In this document: in pieces, positions 1 to 6,109 of the stretch | Position numbering within the stretch: the first letter of the stretch is position 1 | Layout: every line of letters starts with the position of its first letter | Source: Hyphomicrobiales bacterium | GTDB taxonomy: Bacteria; Pseudomonadota; Alphaproteobacteria; Rhizobiales; Xanthobacteraceae | Length of the DNA stretch: 16,881 nucleotides | Assembly: GCA_016201085.1 (NCBI GenBank) | Contig: JACQDO010000475.1 | Location: 1-16,881, forward strand | Reading direction: 5' to 3' | The notes under the pieces: model-generated | Told to the model about the DNA's origin: nothing | The model's input: the letters and a program-made list of their open reading frames with translations, nothing else | Database searches by the model: none | Position numbers and translations under genes: made by a program

Positions 1-687
1 GACGTGATCCTGGCGCTGTCCTGGTCGGGCGAGACCGCCGAACTCAAAAACCTTACCGACTATTCGCGTCGGCATAATATTGGCCTCATCGCCATGACCG
101 CGAGCGTCGATTCCACTTTGGCCAAGGCCGCCGATATCGTGCTGCCGCTGCCGCAGGCGCGCGAGGCTTGCCCGCATAATCTGGCGCCGACCACCTCCGC
201 GCTGATGCAGCTTGCGCTCGGCGATGCAATGGCCATCGCGCTCTTGGAGAGCCACGGCTTCACCGCCGTCGATTTCGGCCTGCTGCATCCCGGCGGCAAG
301 CTCGGCGCGCTGCTCAAAGCGGTGCGCGACCTCATGCATTCGGGCGAGTCGGTGCCACTGGCGCCGCTCGGCACCCGCATGTCGGAGGCGATCATCGTCA
401 TGACGACCAAGGGCTTCGGCTGCGTCGGCATTACCGATGCGAACGGACTGCTGGTCGGCATCATCACCGACGGCGACCTGCGCCGCCACATGCGCAACAA
501 TCTGCTCGACGCGCGCGTCGACGACGTCATGACGCGCCAGCCCAAGACCGTGCGGCCCGATCAGCTGATCAGCGAGACGCTCGACCTGCTCAATGCGATG
601 AAGGTGACGGCGCTGTTCGCGGTCGAGGCCGGCAAACCGGTCGGCATCATCCACGTGCACGATTTGCTGCGCGCCGGCGCGGCGTAA
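1..687 (+). CDS. kdsD: Arabinose-5-phosphate isomerase (KdsD/KpsF family), 3' part, 5' end outside window
   Basis: Cytoplasmic isomerase converting ribulose-5-phosphate to arabinose-5-phosphate, the first committed step to Kdo of lipopolysaccharide. The reading frame is open from base 1, so the N-terminus is missing; about 228 residues remain. The first part is the end of a SIS sugar-phosphate isomerase domain: the LSWSGET motif binds the phosphate, and HPGGKLG contains the histidine conserved at the KdsD active site. It is followed by two CBS repeats, with GIITDGDLRRH closing the first and GIIHVHDLLRAGAA ending the second and the protein. The C-terminus appears complete. It converges on the TorD-like gene, 47 bp away. 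Its last ~54 bp recur in diverged form at 5014-5067, which makes this gene the probable target of an insertion. The family call is secure. KdsD versus a capsule-specific KpsF paralogue is decided only by the nearby waaC and envelope genes. Confidence 0.93.
   Translation, partial: DVILALSWSGETAELKNLTDYSRRHNIGLIAMTASVDSTLAKAADIVLPLPQAREACPHNLAPTTSALMQLALGDAMAIALLESHGFTAVDFGLLHPGGKLGALLKAVRDLMHSGESVPLAPLGTRMSEAIIVMTTKGFGCVGITDANGLLVGIITDGDLRRHMRNNLLDARVDDVMTRQPKTVRPDQLISETLDLLNAMKVTALFAVEAGKPVGIIHVHDLLRAGAA
634..687 (+). repeat. Direct repeat copy 1: 3' end of kdsD (candidate attachment site)
   Basis: The last 54 bp of kdsD including TAA match 5014-5067 at 47 of 54 positions by manual alignment. 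Bases 652-681 are identical over 30 bp to 5032-5061. This copy is in frame and completes the gene. The two copies are in the same orientation, 4380 bp apart, and bracket the molybdoenzyme cassette. Confidence 0.85.
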
Positions 688-734
688 GACTCAGCATTGG
701 CGGCGGCCGTTTTGGAGCGCTTTGCGGACTCAAG

Positions 735-1367
735 TCAGACCTCCCCTGCGCCCGCTTCCAGCCTAACGAAACGGCTAGTGAGCTCGGCAAGCTCGCGGTA
801 GAAATTGCTCTGCGCGCCAGCCCAGACGGCTGCCGTGAAAGGCCCGATCCAGGCCCCGAGGTGCTCTTCGAGAAAACGTTTTCGTAAGGTCGCCGTTGAC
901 GTCAATGCGTCAATCTCGTTGAACCGCTGCGCTTGGTTTCCCCGGTAATTCAGCAGGTACAGGAACTCAAGCTCGACCGCGATGTGATCGGGCAGCTCGC
1001 GAAATTCATCGTCGATCTCGAAACCACCGTCTCGGTAAAGCTCCAGGACTGCCATCGTCGAATCCTGCATGAGCGTCTTTTCGCCGCTCAGCCAAATCGA
1101 ACCATATGGCTGCGCAAGGGTGTCCGTGGGACCGAGAAAAAGACGCGTGTAATCGAGCAGAAGGGCGTCGAGTGCTTCAGTGGAGAAAGCCGCACCGAGC
1201 CGGGCCGCGCCCGTCGCAAGGTCCGGATCGATCAGCCGCGCCGCGCCGAGCATCGACTCGAAGAGTTTCTCTTCCGCGAACTCCGGACCCGGCTCGTAGT
1301 AACAGGCCGCCAACAAGCGGCAGAAAACTTCGCGGGCGGCGCCCTTGTCATGGTCGTAATGCGGCAT
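735..1367 (-). CDS. TorD/DmsD-family molybdoenzyme maturation chaperone
   Basis: A cytoplasmic all-helical chaperone that binds the Tat signal peptide and apo-form of a DMSO-reductase-family enzyme until cofactor is loaded, then allows export. From the ATG at 1367 it is 210 residues, normal for the family. The signature ELPDHIAVELEF lies at about 124-135, and DYTRLFLGP (72-80) matches the conserved Y-x-R-x-F-x-G-P region. The frame is open 102 bp further upstream, but that stretch is the terminator hairpin. The ATG at 1367 has AGGAA five bases upstream, so I chose it. It is the third gene of the cassette (catalytic, ferredoxin, chaperone) and lies beyond an intrinsic terminator, so its expression should be well below that of the enzyme. 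The gene order resembles arrABD-type operons. The client is inferred to be the neighbouring molybdoenzyme. Confidence 0.88.
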   Translation of the reverse strand: MPHYDHDKGAAREVFCRLLAACYYEPGPEFAEEKLFESMLGAARLIDPDLATGAARLGAAFSTEALDALLLDYTRLFLGPTDTLAQPYGSIWLSGEKTLMQDSTMAVLELYRDGGFEIDDEFRELPDHIAVELEFLYLLNYRGNQAQRFNEIDALTSTATLRKRFLEEHLGAWIGPFTAAVWAGAQSNFYRELAELTSRFVRLEAGAGEV

Positions 1368-1375
1368 ACGGATTC

Positions 1376-1412
1376 CTGAAAAACAAAAAGGGGGCAGGTT
1401 TTGCCCGCCCCC
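1376..1412 (-). terminator. Rho-independent terminator between ferredoxin subunit and chaperone genes
   Basis: Read on the minus strand, a GC-rich hairpin is followed directly by TTTTTGTTTTT. GGGGGC pairs with GCCCCC, then one A/C mismatch and two further G-C pairs close a five-base loop. It starts 19 bp after the ferredoxin stop codon and ends 8 bp before the chaperone ATG, so it lies inside the operon and should act as a partial terminator or as a 3' end stabiliser. Confidence 0.85.
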
Positions 1413-1431
1413 TGATCTACACCATGCGTCT

Positions 1432-2202
1432 TCAGGCTCTAGCGCTGTATTTGCCGACGTAATGGACATTCGGCTTGGTGCCCTTCTTCTCCAGCAGGCG
1501 GAACGACTTCTCCGCCTTCAACACCTTGGCAATCTCGGAATTCGGGTCGTCCTGATCGCCGAAAATCCGGGCCTTGGCGGGGCAGGCCTCGACGCAGGCC
1601 GGCTGTAGGCCGTTGCTGGTGCGGTGGTAGCACAGCGTGCACTTCTCGACGATGCCGGCTTTGCGGATCGGCTGAACGTCTCCCGCCTCGTACTGGTTCA
1701 TCGCGGGGATTGCCGCCCCTGCCGCCTTTGCCGTCTCGGCTCCCGAAGACGTGCAGCCCGCGATCATGACCGACGTGCTGGCCCACTGCGGCTGCGCGTC
1801 GCCTTCCCGGGCGTTGAAGCTGATCACGCTGTAGCTCTCGCCCGCAAGGCTACCCTCGTTGAGCTCCACATGGCTGTACGGACAGGCCATCTGACAGCTT
1901 CGGCAGCCGATGCACAGCGAATTGTCGTGCAACGTGATGCCTTCCGGGGTCTTGTACATCGCCTTTGGCGTGACCGGACAAGCCTTGACGCAGGCGGCGT
2001 CCGTGCAGTGGTTGCACAGCACCGGCATCACCGTCTGCGTGACGTTGGGGAATTTTCCCTCGGTCTTCATCGTGAAGTCGGCCCAGTTGAAGCTCTGGCC
2101 TCCCGCGCGGGTGCGGGTGTTGTGTTCGGCTTTGCAGGCAAGCGCGCAGGTTCCGCAACCGACGCAACGCCGCAGGTCGATGACCATTCCAAGCCTTGCC
2201 AT
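1432..2202 (-). CDS. Four-cluster [4Fe-4S] ferredoxin subunit of a molybdoenzyme (ArrB/DmsB/PsrB type)
   Basis: Electron-transfer subunit that wires the molybdopterin subunit to the quinone pool or a cytochrome. The 256-residue protein has sixteen cysteines in four groups: C13, C16, C19, C23; C63, C66, C71, C75; C97, C100, C103, C107; and C188, C191, C203, C207. This is the four-cubane arrangement of DmsB, PsrB and ArrB. It has no signal peptide and would be exported with the Tat-bearing catalytic subunit. Between cluster motifs three and four there is an insert of roughly 50 residues (about 134-182), rich in alanine, with one extra cysteine at 150. A strong AAGGAG sits seven bases before the ATG. 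The gene lies 31 bp downstream of the catalytic gene and is surely co-transcribed with it. Family certain, partner strongly inferred, physiological substrate unknown. Confidence 0.93.
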   Translation of the reverse strand: MARLGMVIDLRRCVGCGTCALACKAEHNTRTRAGGQSFNWADFTMKTEGKFPNVTQTVMPVLCNHCTDAACVKACPVTPKAMYKTPEGITLHDNSLCIGCRSCQMACPYSHVELNEGSLAGESYSVISFNAREGDAQPQWASTSVMIAGCTSSGAETAKAAGAAIPAMNQYEAGDVQPIRKAGIVEKCTLCYHRTSNGLQPACVEACPAKARIFGDQDDPNSEIAKVLKAEKSFRLLEKKGTKPNVHYVGKYSARA

Positions 2203-2233
2203 CTTATTTCTCCTTCAGCACCGGGTTGCGAAA

Positions 2234-4780
2234 TCAGGCTTTCTGAATCTTGACGCCCGTGAAGCCGCCGTTGCGGGCGGTCGCGCCGCTCAGGCGATCG
2301 TAGTCGTCGACCAGGATGTCGTTGTTGTTGCCGCCCCGTGGCGCGGCCTTGGCATAGTCCTTGGCGGCAACGCGACCGTAGGCCCAGTGTCCCTGGCCGT
2401 AGCACTTGGCGACCGTGCCGGGACGCACGCCCTCCCAGAGCCTGAGCTTGGTGACCATCGAGCCGGCCACCGAGGTGACGCGGACGCTGTCGCCGGTCTT
2501 CAAGCCCAGCTTCTTGCCGTCGGCCGGATTCATCTTCAGCACGTCGTCCCAGGCCACGTCGCCGGGATCGACTTTCTTGAATTCCTGATACCAGGGCAGA
2601 TTCTGCGAACGGCCCTCGCGGTTGAGGCGCGACTTGTGGTCGATGAAAGTGAACGGATACTCGCTCACGCTGCCGTGCCGCTTGGGCGGTTCGTAATGCG
2701 GTACAAACGCCAGTTCGCCCCGCGCGACATAGCCGCTGACTGCGAGAATATCGTCGGTGGTGGTCTGGTGCTTGGTCGCGTGCTCGGTGAGGCCCTTCTT
2801 CAAGGCCTCGCTGTAGAACTCGAATTTCTTTGTAACTGTACTGAACTTGCCGCCCCAGCCTTTCTTGAAAGTGTACTTCGCACCGCCGTACATGCCCTTT
2901 TTGCGGAAATCGGCCCAGCCCTCGATCTTGTCGCCCTTGAGCGGCTCCTTGGGCATCCACATCGGTGCGCTGGTGATCTTGGCCGCGATCTCGGTGAATT
3001 CCCGCTCATTGGTCGGGGACTTGCCGTTTTCCGGGTCCTTGAACGACGCATAGTAGTCAAACAAATTGGGAAAGCCCTTCGCCTTGAGCTTCTCGGCGAG
3101 CAGCCAGACCACTTCGGTCTCTTCCTGCTTCACGTCCCAGAGCCGCTTGCCGACCGGCTGCTGGATCGTGGCGTAACCGTACAGATTTCCCATGTTGGTG
3201 ACGATCGAGAAACCCTCGCTGGTATTGTGCGTAGCGGGGAGCACGATGTCGGCGAACTGCGTCATCTCCGACGCATTCGTCACCAGATGAACGAAGAACG
3301 GCACGGCAGCGAGCGCCTTGTCCCAGCGGGTCGGGTCGGTGCAGGAGAAATTGAAATTGCTCCAGGTTGAGATGAGCATCTTGACCGCGCCGGGGTTCTT
3401 CAGCATGCCGTTGGCGACGTTGTTGGTCACTACGCCGTTGCCGGGCTTCGCGTCCATCATCGCCGGCATGTCCTTGGCGCCACGGCCGTCGATCTTCTTA
3501 TGCTTGCTGGCAGCCTTGGAGATGTCGTCGAGGTAGGCGTCGGCGCTCGGGAACTTGGCTGTCGGAACGCTGGAGCCCTGCAGCGTGCCGCCTTCGACAT
3601 CGATCGACCCGACCAGCCCGTTCAGTGCGTAGACCGCCATCGCCGCATAAGTGCCACGCGGATTCATCGCCACACCGGGGCCCATCCAGACCGCGACCTT
3701 CGGTGCCGCCTTGCCCATGGCGCGCGCCACACGGATCGTCTGCGCGGCCGGAATCAGCGTTTCCTTTTCCGCCCAGGCCGGCGTGCGATCCTTGAGCTCA
3801 AGGTTCCACCACTTGACCAGACCGGAGGTCTCCTTCTCGACGAAGGCGGCCTCATCGACGGTCTTGCCGGCGATGAACAGGTTCTTGCCGTCCTTGAAGT
3901 CGCCGACGAATTCCTTGTTCCACAGGCCCTGGGTCAGCAGCACATGCGCGATCGCGCCAGCCAGCGCGCCGTCGGTGCCGGGCTTGATCGGCAGCCATTC
4001 CTGCGCCTTGGCGGCTGAGTTCGACAAACGCGGGTCGACGGCGATGACCGTGCCGCGCGCGAGGATTTCGCCGAACCGGTGGATCGTGTTGGGCACTTCA
4101 CGGTTGGAGGCGAGCGGGTCGGTGCCCCAGGTCACCAGGCACAGCGTGTTGGCGAGGTCGTAGTCGCGGTAGCCGAAGTAGCCCTGCGTCAGGCCCGGCC
4201 CCATCTTCTCGGCTTCGGCGCAGATGGCGCTGTGCGAGAAGTAGTTGGTGGTTCCGAAAATCTTCGGAACAGTGCCGTACAGAAGGTCGGTGGAGGTCGG
4301 CGAATAGCGGCCGCGTATGTAGGCGAGCTTGTGCGCCTCGTTGTTCTTGCGCAATTCCATCATCTTGTCGGCGACGATGTCGAGCGCTTCGTCCCAACTG
4401 ATCGGCACGAATTTCGGATCGATGCCGCGCCCCTTCTGAGCGTTGGTCCGCTTCATCGGCACCTTGATCCGGTCGGGATCGTAGGTCTGCTGCGGAATCA
4501 GGTGGCCGCGCGGACACACGTAACCGTGGTTGGTCTTGCTCGCCGGATTGCCGCGCACCCGCACGGCGCGGCCGTCCTGAACGAAAATCTGGATGGCGCA
4601 CCATTGCGTGCAACCCTGACAGGCGGTCGACACCCACTCGCCCTTGGCGACCGTCGCGGGCTTGGCCTTGCGCAGCGCCATGGCGTTCGTGATCGGCTGG
4701 GCGGCCACAGGCATCCCGAGCATCAACAGACCACCGGACCCGGCCGACGCCTGGATGAAATTCCGTCTTGTGAGTTTCAT
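2234..4780 (-). CDS. Tat-exported molybdopterin oxidoreductase catalytic subunit, arsenate-reductase (ArrA/ArxA)-like branch
   Basis: DMSO-reductase-family catalytic subunit carrying bis-MGD molybdenum and one [4Fe-4S] cluster, acting in the periplasm. From the ATG at 4780 it has 848 residues. A GAGGGAG Shine-Dalgarno lies just upstream; 18 extra in-frame residues to 4834 lack support. The N-terminus TRRNFIQ followed by a hydrophobic stretch to VAAQ (about 28) is a Tat signal. C54, C57, C61 and C89 bind the FeS cluster (CQGCTQWC motif). C187 in SHSAICAEAEKMG is the expected Mo ligand. From memory of the ArrA structure, the oxyanion-pocket residues seem present here as R158, Y159, H183, S184, K192 and Y204. 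Size, cysteine ligand, Tat signal and the A-B-chaperone order fit ArrA, but no ars gene and no NrfD or cytochrome anchor is in view. ArxA, thiosulfate, polysulfide or an uncharacterised oxyanion remain possible. Family certain, substrate not. Confidence 0.9.
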   Translation of the reverse strand: MKLTRRNFIQASAGSGGLLMLGMPVAAQPITNAMALRKAKPATVAKGEWVSTACQGCTQWCAIQIFVQDGRAVRVRGNPASKTNHGYVCPRGHLIPQQTYDPDRIKVPMKRTNAQKGRGIDPKFVPISWDEALDIVADKMMELRKNNEAHKLAYIRGRYSPTSTDLLYGTVPKIFGTTNYFSHSAICAEAEKMGPGLTQGYFGYRDYDLANTLCLVTWGTDPLASNREVPNTIHRFGEILARGTVIAVDPRLSNSAAKAQEWLPIKPGTDGALAGAIAHVLLTQGLWNKEFVGDFKDGKNLFIAGKTVDEAAFVEKETSGLVKWWNLELKDRTPAWAEKETLIPAAQTIRVARAMGKAAPKVAVWMGPGVAMNPRGTYAAMAVYALNGLVGSIDVEGGTLQGSSVPTAKFPSADAYLDDISKAASKHKKIDGRGAKDMPAMMDAKPGNGVVTNNVANGMLKNPGAVKMLISTWSNFNFSCTDPTRWDKALAAVPFFVHLVTNASEMTQFADIVLPATHNTSEGFSIVTNMGNLYGYATIQQPVGKRLWDVKQEETEVVWLLAEKLKAKGFPNLFDYYASFKDPENGKSPTNEREFTEIAAKITSAPMWMPKEPLKGDKIEGWADFRKKGMYGGAKYTFKKGWGGKFSTVTKKFEFYSEALKKGLTEHATKHQTTTDDILAVSGYVARGELAFVPHYEPPKRHGSVSEYPFTFIDHKSRLNREGRSQNLPWYQEFKKVDPGDVAWDDVLKMNPADGKKLGLKTGDSVRVTSVAGSMVTKLRLWEGVRPGTVAKCYGQGHWAYGRVAAKDYAKAAPRGGNNNDILVDDYDRLSGATARNGGFTGVKIQKA

Positions 4781-4792
4781 GGAGATATCTCC
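4781..4792 (-). promoter_or_regulatory. Palindrome over the Shine-Dalgarno of the molybdoenzyme gene
   Basis: GGAGATATCTCC is a perfect 12-bp palindrome ending directly at the ATG (4780). In RNA, GGAG can pair with CTCC across an ATAT loop, hiding part of the GAGGGAG ribosome-binding site. The four-pair stem is short, so a regulatory role is only a possibility. Confidence 0.3.
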
Positions 4793-4866
4793 CTCGCCGC
4801 TATTCGGATTGAATGTAGCGCGAACTAAGCGCAATACGAACAGGGCGCATCGATGCAGACCCGAGC

Positions 4867-4916
4867 TGAAACTTGAATATTCAGCGCGTTACGCAATTTT
4901 CATTGCGGCACATCAA
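4867..4916 (-). promoter_or_regulatory. Candidate FixK/FNR-activated promoter of the molybdoenzyme operon
   Basis: TTGCGGCACATCAA at 4903-4916 fits the Bradyrhizobium FixK2 box TTG(A/C)-N6-(T/G)CAA exactly and the FNR consensus TTGAT-N4-ATCAA at 8 of 10 positions. On the minus strand a -10-like TATTCA (4879 to 4874) lies 30.5 bp from the box centre. The start would be near 4867 with the box at about -42, the usual class II activator position. The leader would be about 87 nt. The surrounding ~200 bp is clearly more AT-rich than the genes on either side. Position and motif agree, but no start site is known. Confidence 0.55.
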
Positions 4917-4957
4917 CGTTAATCAAGATATTCAGGACAAATTGACGCAGCATTACG

Positions 4958-4991
4958 TCGAAGCGCTTCGAACTTGTTACCGTTCGGTAAC
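4958..4991. other. Two adjacent palindromes next to the displaced kdsD end
   Basis: TCGAAGCGCTTCGA (4958-4971) is a perfect 14-bp palindrome. Four bases later GTTACCGTTCGGTAAC (4976-4991) has 7-bp perfect arms around TT. AAGCG (4961-4965) can also pair with CGCTT (4991-4995) outside the second palindrome. They sit between the FixK-like box and the second kdsD end. They could be a repressor operator, recombinase arm sites or a transcript hairpin; the sequence does not decide. Confidence 0.45.
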
Positions 4992-5013
4992 GCTTGCGCG
5001 TGTCGACGTCAGA

Positions 5014-5067
5014 AATCCGATTGGCACGATTCACGTGCACGATTTGCTGCGCGCCGGCGCGACGTAA
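5014..5067 (+). pseudogene. Direct repeat copy 2: orphan, diverged 3' end of kdsD
   Basis: This fragment encodes NPIGTIHVHDLLRAGAT plus stop, against KPVGIIHVHDLLRAGAA at the end of kdsD. By manual alignment 47 of 54 bases match, with an uninterrupted 30-bp identity at 5032-5061. Upstream of 5014 the similarity stops abruptly; the sequence in the same frame has no CBS-domain character, so this is a tail without a gene. It lies 22 bp from the convergent amidohydrolase stop. That spacing could be the original kdsD-amidohydrolase junction before the molybdoenzyme cassette came in. Several differences are changes between similar codons (ATC/ATT, GTC/ATT), so the copies either diverged over time or came from different strains. 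Confidence 0.8.
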
Positions 5068-5089
5068 CGGCCGCCTTCACAACGTATCG

Positions 5090-6076
5090 CTACAGCCGGA
5101 ACAGCCGCTCGGCGTTTTTCCCAGCGATCTTGGCCGCCTCGCCCGCCGGCCGCGCCCGTACGCGCGCCAGGCAGCCGGCCATGTCGCCGATATTGTGCGG
5201 ATAATCCGAACCGTACAGCACTTGATCGGCCGAGCCCGCTACTTCGATGCAGAGATTGAGCGCGCCCGCGTCGTAAACGACGGTGTCGTACCAGATGCGT
5301 TTGAGATAAGTGCTGGGCTTGTCCTTGATGACGGCGCTGCAGGCCGGGATCATTTCGTGACAGCGGTCGAGCCGGCCGGCGAGATAGGGCAGCGTCGCGC
5401 CGCCGTGCGCGGCGATCAGCTTGACGTTCGGATAGGTGTCGATGAAGCCGGCCAGGATCATGCGCGCGAAGGCGAGCGTGGTGTCGATCATGAACCCGAT
5501 CGGCGGCACCAAGCCAAATTCATCCATATGCATGGCCGGCAAACCCGGCGGCGCCGTCGGATGCACCAGCACCGGCAGGCCGAGCCGATCGATCTCCCGC
5601 CAGATCGGCGCGAAGGAGGGATCCGTGAGGTCCTTGCCGGCGATATTGGCCAGCACCATGACCCCGACCGCGCCGTTGTTCACCGCGCGCGCTAGTTCAT
5701 GCTTTGCATCGTCGACATATTGCCACGGCATCGACGCGAACCAGCGGATGCGGTCCGGCTTGGCGCGCTGCTGTTCGGCCATGGAATCGTTGACCTGCCG
5801 CGCGGCGGCGAGGCTCGTGGCGCGGTCGCCCCAGAACACATTCGGACAGGTGAGCGAGACGATGGCGACGTCGACGCCGGCGGCATCCATCGCCTTGATA
5901 CGTAGGTCGTAGTCCCACATGCCGGGCATCAGGGTCATGAACGGCACATTGTCGAGGAAGATCGAATCCTTACCGGCCTTGGTCTTCTTGACCTCGTAGC
6001 GGCCGCCGCCGGACCGTCGCAACATATCGATCCATTCCAGGGTCAGCATATGGGTATGCACGTCGATAACGGTCAT
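5090..6076 (-). CDS. Amidohydrolase-2 family protein, ACMSD / gamma-resorcylate decarboxylase-like
   Basis: A metal-dependent TIM-barrel enzyme. The relatives (aminocarboxymuconate-semialdehyde decarboxylase, resorcylate decarboxylases) remove CO2 from aromatic or ring-cleavage acids. From the ATG at 6076 it is 328 residues. The expected metal and catalytic residues are present: H7 and H9 in DVHTHML, H172 in VLVHPTAPP, H224 in AAHGGATLP and D291 in YGSDYPHN. The open frame extends to a TTG at 6097, but GGAG five bases before the ATG and the usual family N-terminus decide the start. The gene follows the first Bug binding protein by 33 bp and should share its transcript, so its substrate is probably an imported organic acid or a product of one. 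Decarboxylation versus hydrolysis and the actual substrate cannot be read from the sequence. Confidence 0.88.
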   Translation of the reverse strand: MTVIDVHTHMLTLEWIDMLRRSGGGRYEVKKTKAGKDSIFLDNVPFMTLMPGMWDYDLRIKAMDAAGVDVAIVSLTCPNVFWGDRATSLAAARQVNDSMAEQQRAKPDRIRWFASMPWQYVDDAKHELARAVNNGAVGVMVLANIAGKDLTDPSFAPIWREIDRLGLPVLVHPTAPPGLPAMHMDEFGLVPPIGFMIDTTLAFARMILAGFIDTYPNVKLIAAHGGATLPYLAGRLDRCHEMIPACSAVIKDKPSTYLKRIWYDTVVYDAGALNLCIEVAGSADQVLYGSDYPHNIGDMAGCLARVRARPAGEAAKIAGKNAERLFRL

Positions 6077-6109
6077 GACCGCTCCGGTTCTCAGCAATAA
6101 GTTTCAGGC

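Noticed and set aside
1910..3370. A 486-codon open frame on the plus strand opposite the molybdoenzyme and ferredoxin genes
   Set aside because: It is antisense to two clear protein families with intact motifs. Long antisense frames are normal in GC-rich DNA, and the translation shows no recognisable domain.
5021..5040. Possible sigma-54 promoter around TTGGCACGATTCACGTGC
   Set aside because: The -24 half TGGCACG is good, but the required TTGC at -12 is absent at the correct spacing, and the sequence is explained as part of the duplicated kdsD tail.
4873..5067. A 64-codon open frame from a TTG, ending in the duplicated kdsD tail
   Set aside because: Only the last ~17 codons resemble anything (the kdsD end); the upstream part lies in the promoter and palindrome region, has no CBS character and no convincing ribosome site. 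Treated as a displaced gene end, not a gene.
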